Below, one piece after another: positions 59,809 to 64,000 of a stretch of 64,000 nt of DNA. The position numbers and the translations under genes are program-made. How positions within the stretch are numbered: position 1 is the first letter of the stretch; every line of letters begins with the position of its first letter. The notes under the pieces are model-generated. The model was not told the origin of the DNA, made no database searches, and saw only the letters and a list, made by a program, of their open reading frames with translations. Source of the DNA: Paenibacillaceae bacterium. GTDB lineage: Bacteria; Bacillota; Bacilli; Paenibacillales; Paenibacillaceae. The stretch lies in contig REGQ01000021.1 in NCBI GenBank assembly GCA_004134985.1, positions 1 through 64,000 on the forward strand, given 5' to 3'.

Positions 59809-61359
59809 TTACTTCTTCACAGTTTCTCGCAGCACCAGCGTACCATTGGCCTTCAGAATATAAGCGCCCTCTACATGGCTGCTGGAGCCGAGAATTTGTG
59901 TGTTTTCTGCCAAATAAATGAGTGGAGAGTCTTCCTTCACAATTTCCTGAATCTCTTTATAAATCCCGCGTCTTTCTTCCTCATTCAGCGCCACCGTTCC
60001 TTTGAACGTCAGCTCGTCCAGTGTGTTATTGGCATAGTTGGTAAAGTTGGAGCTGCCGCCCGTAACCAGAATAGAACGGAGCAGCGCGTCCGCATCGCCT
60101 GTCGATGCTCCCCACGCAATCAACACAACCTCGTAGCCTTCCTTGCTGTCCGTCAACTGTTGAAAAGCGCCAAATTCGAATACCTGAAACTCGACATCAA
60201 GACCGATTTCCTGAAAGTTGCCCTGTACAAACTCGGCAATGCGACGGTCCATCGGATATCTTCCCTCCGGTGTATACAGCTTGATCTTGGTGCCCTCAGG
60301 AATACCTGCTTCCTTCAACAGCTCGCGCGCTTTCTCCGGATCGTAAGAATAATTGCCGACCGGGCTGAAGCCCCAGGTCTGTTCCGACAAGAACGACTGC
60401 GCTTCCTTGGAGTGACCAAGCAAGATTTTTTCAACAATGGTTTTCTTGTCTACCGCGTAATTTAACGCCTGCCGAACGCGCACATCGTCGAACGGAGCGG
60501 CCTTCGTGTTAATGCCGAGAAATAATACGCTTGTCGTCGGAAAAACGGTGGCTGCCAAGCCGTTCGTCTGTGTCAAGCGTTCCACATCGGTGGCCGCTAC
60601 CGGCAGGATCAGATCAGCCTCGCCTGTCTCCAGCATTAAGGAGCGGGAAGCATTCTCCGGCACAGAACGGAACGTGATGGAAGCAAGCTGAGGCTTGCCG
60701 CCCCAGTAATTCGGATTGGCCTCCAGCACAATACGGTCTCCTTGAATCCATTCCTTCAGCCTGTATGGGCCGGAGCCAACCGGCTTATTCGTCACCTCTT
60801 CACCCGTTTGCTTCAGGTTCGCCGGACTGTGGATACCACCTGCCGCTTGCGCAAAGTAATGAAGCGCCGGGCTGAACGGCCCTTTGAAGTGGAACGTAAC
60901 CTCAAGGTCGCCTTCCGTTGTAATATGATCAATGAACTGGCTGTAAAAGGAGTATTTGTTGAGATTGTTGTCCTTGTCGAGCACACGGTCGAACGTCGTT
61001 TTAACCGCATCGGCGTTGACCGGCGTATCGTCATGGAACCGTGCGCCATCGCGGAGTGTGAAGGTCAACTGCGTGCCGTCATCGGAAAACTGCCACTTCT
61101 CGGCCAGTACCGGAATGATCTGTCCATTCTTATCGTAATTGACCAGGTTGTCATAAATGGCATTAATGACAAAGTTATCGGATGTACTGCCCTGATTTTG
61201 CGGATCAAGACGGGTTGCGAGCGTATTAATGGCCACAACGAGATCACTATCACTGTTCTTGGCCGCTTCGCCTTGCGAAGGTGCAGGCTTGCTGCTGCCG
61301 CAGGCTGATAGAAACAGCAGGACAGCTAAGCTGATGATGGCCAATCTGATTTTAAACAT
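59809..61359 (-). CDS. Peptide/nickel-type solute-binding lipoprotein (family 5)
   Basis: A 516-residue lipoprotein whose signal peptide ends in LFLSAC (Cys near residue 20). Family-5 features are LAEKWQFSDDGTQLTFTLRD near 103-122, ARFHDDTPVNADAVKTTFDR, VGSGPYRLKEWIQGD and RVRQALNYAVDKKTI. Members bind peptides, opines, glutathione or other organic solutes. In this operon an organosulfur compound is the probable ligand. TGGAGG lies seven bases before the ATG. It is the first gene of the operon, and a promoter lies about 175 bases upstream. Confidence 0.93.
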   Translation of the reverse strand: MFKIRLAIISLAVLLFLSACGSSKPAPSQGEAAKNSDSDLVVAINTLATRLDPQNQGSTSDNFVINAIYDNLVNYDKNGQIIPVLAEKWQFSDDGTQLTFTLRDGARFHDDTPVNADAVKTTFDRVLDKDNNLNKYSFYSQFIDHITTEGDLEVTFHFKGPFSPALHYFAQAAGGIHSPANLKQTGEEVTNKPVGSGPYRLKEWIQGDRIVLEANPNYWGGKPQLASITFRSVPENASRSLMLETGEADLILPVAATDVERLTQTNGLAATVFPTTSVLFLGINTKAAPFDDVRVRQALNYAVDKKTIVEKILLGHSKEAQSFLSEQTWGFSPVGNYSYDPEKARELLKEAGIPEGTKIKLYTPEGRYPMDRRIAEFVQGNFQEIGLDVEFQVFEFGAFQQLTDSKEGYEVVLIAWGASTGDADALLRSILVTGGSSNFTNYANNTLDELTFKGTVALNEEERRGIYKEIQEIVKEDSPLIYLAENTQILGSSSHVEGAYILKANGTLVLRETVKK

Positions 61360-61534
61360 CGGAATGCCTCCAGTATGATTTTGAATGATTAGTTTATAGA
61401 AGTAGTCTTACAGAATGTGCGCGTACATGACTCACACATTTGCCAAAAGACCGCAGAGCAATCAGACCGCAGCTGATCTCCCTGACGGCCTTTGGCCTGT
61501 CAATAGACTCACAGTTTATAGACAAATTTCGACA

Positions 61535-61562
61535 TTATTAGAATAGCCTTCACTATAAACAA
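61535..61562 (-). promoter_or_regulatory. Putative promoter of the sulfur operon
   Basis: On the minus strand TTGTTT (plus 61557-61562) and TAATAA (plus 61535-61540) are 16 bp apart. GTTTATAG or its complement occurs three times between 61389 and 61562. AGAATAG (plus-strand 61540-61546) and CTATTCT (plus-strand 61564-61570) form an inverted repeat across the promoter, a possible operator. The leader would be about 170 nt; I see no S-box riboswitch in it. Confidence 0.45.
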
Positions 61563-61592
61563 ACTATTCTGATGTGTCAAGTATGTTTTAGA

Positions 61593-62540
61593 TCAAAAAA
61601 AGGTAGAGAGAATCGCTTCAATGCGTGAAACGGTCTCTTCTGGCAATTGAATGCCGGATGCCTTAACATTCTCGCTGATTTGCTCGGGACGGCTGGCTCC
61701 GATCAGCGCGCTTGAAATATTCGGGCTGCGCAGCGTCCATGCCAGTGCAAGCTGCGCCAGCGTATGTCCCAACTCGTCAGCCAGCTTCGCCAACCCTTCG
61801 ACCCTGGCCAGATTCGCTTTATGCAGGCTGCTTCGTGCAGCCTGATTAATCGAGGCGCGGCTCCCCTGAGCAATATCCTGCTCCGAACGGTATTTGCCGG
61901 TCAACAGCCCTTGCGCCAGCGGTGAATACACGACCTGGCCAAATCCGTGCTGCTCCCCGAGTGGAATGACTTCGGATTCAATATTCCGCTCAAACATGTG
62001 ATACAAAGGCTGATTTACGATGATCGGGTGCAGGTTATGCCGCTCCACCGTCGCCAATCCTTGTGCAATTTGAACTGCCGTCCATTTGCTGACGCCAATA
62101 TATAATATTTTGCCTTGCCGAACCAGATCGTCAAACGCGCGCAGCGTTTCATCAAGCGGTGTGGTCGGATCAAAGCGATGGCAGTAGTAAACGTCGATAT
62201 AGTCGACGCCCAGCCGCTTCAAGCTGGCGTGGCACTGCTCCATAATATGCTTGCGCGACAGCCCAACATCATTCGGTCCCGGGCCCATGTTACCGGCCAC
62301 CTTGGTCGCCAGTACATAAGAATCACGGGGAAACTCCCGCAGTACACTGCCGACCAGCTTCTCAGCCTCACCCCTGCCATAGACATTGGCGGTATCAAAA
62401 AAATTAACGCCATTTTCGTAAGCGGTGCGCAGCGTCTGGGCGGCAACCCCGTTATCCACATAACCGCCGAATGTCTGCCAGCTGCCCAAACTGATCTCAC
62501 TGACCTTCAGGCCGCTCTTTCCCAGCTGTCGATACTTCAT
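61593..62540 (-). CDS. Aldo/keto reductase (Kv-beta-like)
   Basis: A 315-residue AKR of the Kv-beta/YhdN-like branch, a cytoplasmic NADPH-dependent carbonyl reductase. The tetrad is visible: Asp in FFDTANVYG, Tyr in the same segment (VYG), Lys in VLATKV near 79 and His in YYCHRFD near 121. The cofactor segment is ALIGASRPEQISENV near 278-292. The substrate is unknown. TGGAGG precedes the ATG. It is divergent from an HxlR regulator, with an inverted repeat between them, a layout typical of an aldehyde-responsive detoxification pair. Confidence 0.93.
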   Translation of the reverse strand: MKYRQLGKSGLKVSEISLGSWQTFGGYVDNGVAAQTLRTAYENGVNFFDTANVYGRGEAEKLVGSVLREFPRDSYVLATKVAGNMGPGPNDVGLSRKHIMEQCHASLKRLGVDYIDVYYCHRFDPTTPLDETLRAFDDLVRQGKILYIGVSKWTAVQIAQGLATVERHNLHPIIVNQPLYHMFERNIESEVIPLGEQHGFGQVVYSPLAQGLLTGKYRSEQDIAQGSRASINQAARSSLHKANLARVEGLAKLADELGHTLAQLALAWTLRSPNISSALIGASRPEQISENVKASGIQLPEETVSRIEAILSTFF

Positions 62541-62604
62541 CTTTCGCCTCCATACAGTTAATCAATCGCGATTATAGACCTATTCTACTGCAATAATTTC
62601 AATC

Positions 62605-62628
62605 GGAAAAGTACGGAAATACTTTTCC
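62605..62628. promoter_or_regulatory. Inverted repeat operator between reductase and HxlR genes
   Basis: GGAAAAGTA (62605-62613) and TACTTTTCC (62620-62628) form a perfect 9-bp inverted repeat with a 6-base centre, midway between the divergent start codons. It is a good candidate binding site for the HxlR regulator. Confidence 0.6.
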
Positions 62629-62702
62629 CTTTATAACTCGATGTATATCTGCTATCTTATTTATAGTAAGTAAACAACTATGGATAGGAGGGTATAAACA
62701 CT

Positions 62703-63035
62703 ATGGAGGTAAATAATTATATCCCACGGCTGCCCGAACATGTCGATTGCAGCATTGAGCCCGTCATCAATGTGCTTTCCGGCAAATGGTCATTCCTCGT
62801 CATTCGTGAGCTGTACAGAGGAACGAAGCGGTTTGGCGAGCTGCAGCGCAAAATCCCTGGTGTCAGCCCACGTGCGCTGTCTGGGTCATTGCGGCATCTG
62901 GAAACTGCCGGTATTCTGGAGCGGCAGGTTTTCCCTACTGTTCCGGCAACAGTTGAATATACGCTGACACCGAAGGGGCAGGATCTGTACCAGATTACGA
63001 AAATGATGAAGGTATGGGCTGCCAAATGGACGTAA
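62703..63035 (+). CDS. HxlR-family HTH transcriptional regulator
   Basis: A 110-residue winged-helix regulator of the HxlR/YodB group. It has the conserved N-terminal Cys (HVDCSIEPVINVLSGKW, Cys near residue 16), FGELQRKIPGVSPRALSGSL as the DNA-binding helices and the wing VPATVEYTLTPKG. In YodB/HypR-type members the Cys senses quinones, diamide or aldehydes. AGGAGGG precedes the ATG by ten or eleven bases. It probably controls the divergent aldo/keto reductase gene. Confidence 0.92.
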   Translation: MEVNNYIPRLPEHVDCSIEPVINVLSGKWSFLVIRELYRGTKRFGELQRKIPGVSPRALSGSLRHLETAGILERQVFPTVPATVEYTLTPKGQDLYQITKMMKVWAAKWT

Positions 63036-63050
63036 GACAGCAAAAAAAAG

Positions 63051-63087
63051 GCAGCGCCCCTTGACCGACAAGGGGCGCTGCTCTTTA
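63051..63087 (+). terminator. Terminator of the HxlR gene
   Basis: GCAGCGCCCCTT (63051-63062) and AAGGGGCGCTGC (63070-63081) form a perfect 12-bp stem with a 7-base loop. TCTTTAT follows on the plus strand; a run of eight A precedes it, so it would also terminate minus-strand transcripts. Confidence 0.88.
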
Positions 63088-63647
63088 TGAATTAATTCGC
63101 GGCGCGATTGATAATCCAATTATGTGAACGTTTTCAAAAAAATAGAATTACACATGATAAACGTAGAAATGCATATTCAGCTATGCGTGTGACTGATTTA
63201 TGCTAAACATATACAGCGCTTACCCTGCTTCAGCAAAAACAAACCATCGTCTACAAGCCCAGCCTATACAGTACTCAGTGGTTCAACTCCAGTCCTGTCA
63301 TCGTTTCGGGTGAATTGAAGCAAACCTATCGCTCCCAGTTAATCTTTCGCCTCGCCAACCTGCTCGGCAATGCCGGACAACAGGCCATCAGCAGCAGAGG
63401 CATCCCTCCACAATGATGCAAACACCCACCCGAACAAACTTCCGTCATTGCAAGCAGTCCCATCATAAGATTGTCAGCACCCGTACTATCCACAGCAGCT
63501 TTAAGCATGCGACAGCGGATGGTTTATTGCGCCATGGCATTTAACGATTAGTCTATTAAAGGGGGTGGTTATCAAGGATATCTCTCTCTGCGCAAAAAGG
63601 TAAGGACATTATTCGGGCTTTTGCAAAAAATGATTAGGAGGATGATT
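63088..63647. other. Leader region of the secreted-protein gene
   Basis: This stretch of about 560 bp has a cre-like site near its start. A plus-strand frame without a start codon (about 63205-63415, ending ANLLGNAGQQAISSRGIPPQ) looks somewhat protein-like but matches nothing I know. It may be an eroded gene end or chance. Otherwise it is presumed leader and promoter DNA. Confidence 0.4.
63123..63136. promoter_or_regulatory. Candidate cre (CcpA) site
   Basis: TGTGAACGTTTTCA fits the degenerate cre consensus TGWNANCGNTNWCA at every defined position. It lies 512 bases before a secreted carbohydrate-binding protein gene, a plausible target of catabolite repression, though the distance is large. 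Confidence 0.4.
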
Positions 63648-64000
63648 ATGTTAGCCATGCACGCGTTGTTCAAAAGAAAACCGCTCCTTATCTGGTTTCT
63701 GGCATCTGTTGTGTTGCTGTCGCAGCTTACGCTTTCCCCTTCCCCATCTACAGCCGCAGGGGGCACTAACCTTGCCCTCGGCAAAAACGTCACCGCAAGC
63801 GGATATAACGATGTGTACTCTTCAAGCCATGTCAATGACAGCAATCAAGGCACATACTGGGAAAGCTCGAACAATGCTTTTCCGCAATGGGTTCAGATCG
63901 ATCTCGGCGCCAGCGTCAGCATCGATCAGATTGTGCTGAAACTTCCCGCAGGCTGGGAAACACGCACACAAACGTTGTCTGTGCAGGGAAGCACGGACGG
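63648..64000 (+). CDS. Secreted protein with F5/8-type C (CBM32-like) domain, partial
   Basis: Only the first 117 codons lie in the window. A signal peptide (about residues 1-39; WFLASVVLLSQLTLS, cleavage near STAA) is followed by a discoidin or F5/8 type C domain: NLALGKNVTASGYNDVYSS, GTYWESSNNAFPQWVQIDLG and VQGSTDG. Such domains bind galactosides or other glycans in secreted glycoside hydrolases. The catalytic part, if any, is beyond the window. AGGAGG lies six bases before the ATG; an upstream in-frame ATG at 63642 is too close to it. Confidence 0.88.
   Translation, partial: MLAMHALFKRKPLLIWFLASVVLLSQLTLSPSPSTAAGGTNLALGKNVTASGYNDVYSSSHVNDSNQGTYWESSNNAFPQWVQIDLGASVSIDQIVLKLPAGWETRTQTLSVQGSTD

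Noticed and set aside
63326-63508. 60-codon Cys-rich minus-strand frame
   Set aside because: No ribosome site and no known peptide pattern such as an autoinducer precursor; it overlaps another equally weak frame.

Overview
The window looks like a chromosome segment of a Paenibacillus-type spore-forming Firmicute. Reasons: AGGAGG-type ribosome sites with many TTG starts; a sporulenol synthase-type cyclase behind a SigE-like promoter; a DUF421 (YetF) protein; LplB/YtcP-type sugar transporters run by a membrane AraC regulator; a Btr-like AraC/siderophore-binding regulator; and very large secreted carbohydrate-active proteins. No rRNA genes, complete tRNAs or CRISPR arrays were seen. The species assignment is inference.

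Layout. 0-7.3 kb: Gfo/Idh/MocA and SDR oxidoreductases, a 439-bp MITE, two acetyltransferases, an IMP cyclohydrolase behind a ZTP (pfl) riboswitch with a terminator platform, a short MutS2-like ATPase, then 1.3 kb of repeat-rich non-coding DNA with a candidate small RNA. 8-14.8 kb: a double-kinase hybrid sensor, a Btr-like regulator, a Fur-box dyad, a siderophore-binding lipoprotein and a FhuF-like ferric reductase, together an iron uptake locus. 15.1-19.6 kb: a response regulator / ABC ATPase / permease / histidine kinase module of the peptide-antibiotic resistance type, flanked by acetyltransferase and Nudix genes. 20-34.6 kb: a carbohydrate locus (1839-aa secreted multidomain protein, solute-binding lipoprotein, two permeases, membrane AraC regulator, PhyH-type dioxygenase, divergent AraC regulator), then an endonuclease-like protein behind a leader terminator. 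35-41.7 kb: an IS5-family element, a collagen-like/small-protein pair, DUF421 protein, hydrolase, ABC-F protein, ArsR regulator and tautomerase-like protein. 42-50.8 kb: an amino-acid transporter (receptor-permease fusion plus ATPase), sporulenol synthase-like cyclase, solute-binding lipoprotein, WYL regulator and MFS exporter. 51-53.9 kb: an AT-rich two-gene island beside a tRNA 3'-end-like site, inserted in a truncated rhodanese gene and bracketed by direct repeats. 53.9-61.4 kb: a seven-gene sulfur-scavenging operon (peptide-type ABC transporter, flavin monooxygenase, sulfurtransferase). 61.6-64 kb: aldo/keto reductase with divergent HxlR regulator, then the start of a secreted F5/8-type C domain protein.

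The least expected signals are non-coding. Palindromes of the type ATTGTTGTA-n-TACAACAAT occur in threes with about 51 bp between centres at three places. One trio sits in a ~300-bp module that appears to interrupt one unit of a 64-bp tandem repeat. A second palindrome family with 50-60 bp spacing lies inside and beside the MITE. Several genes have short tandem repeats beginning at or just past their stop codons.
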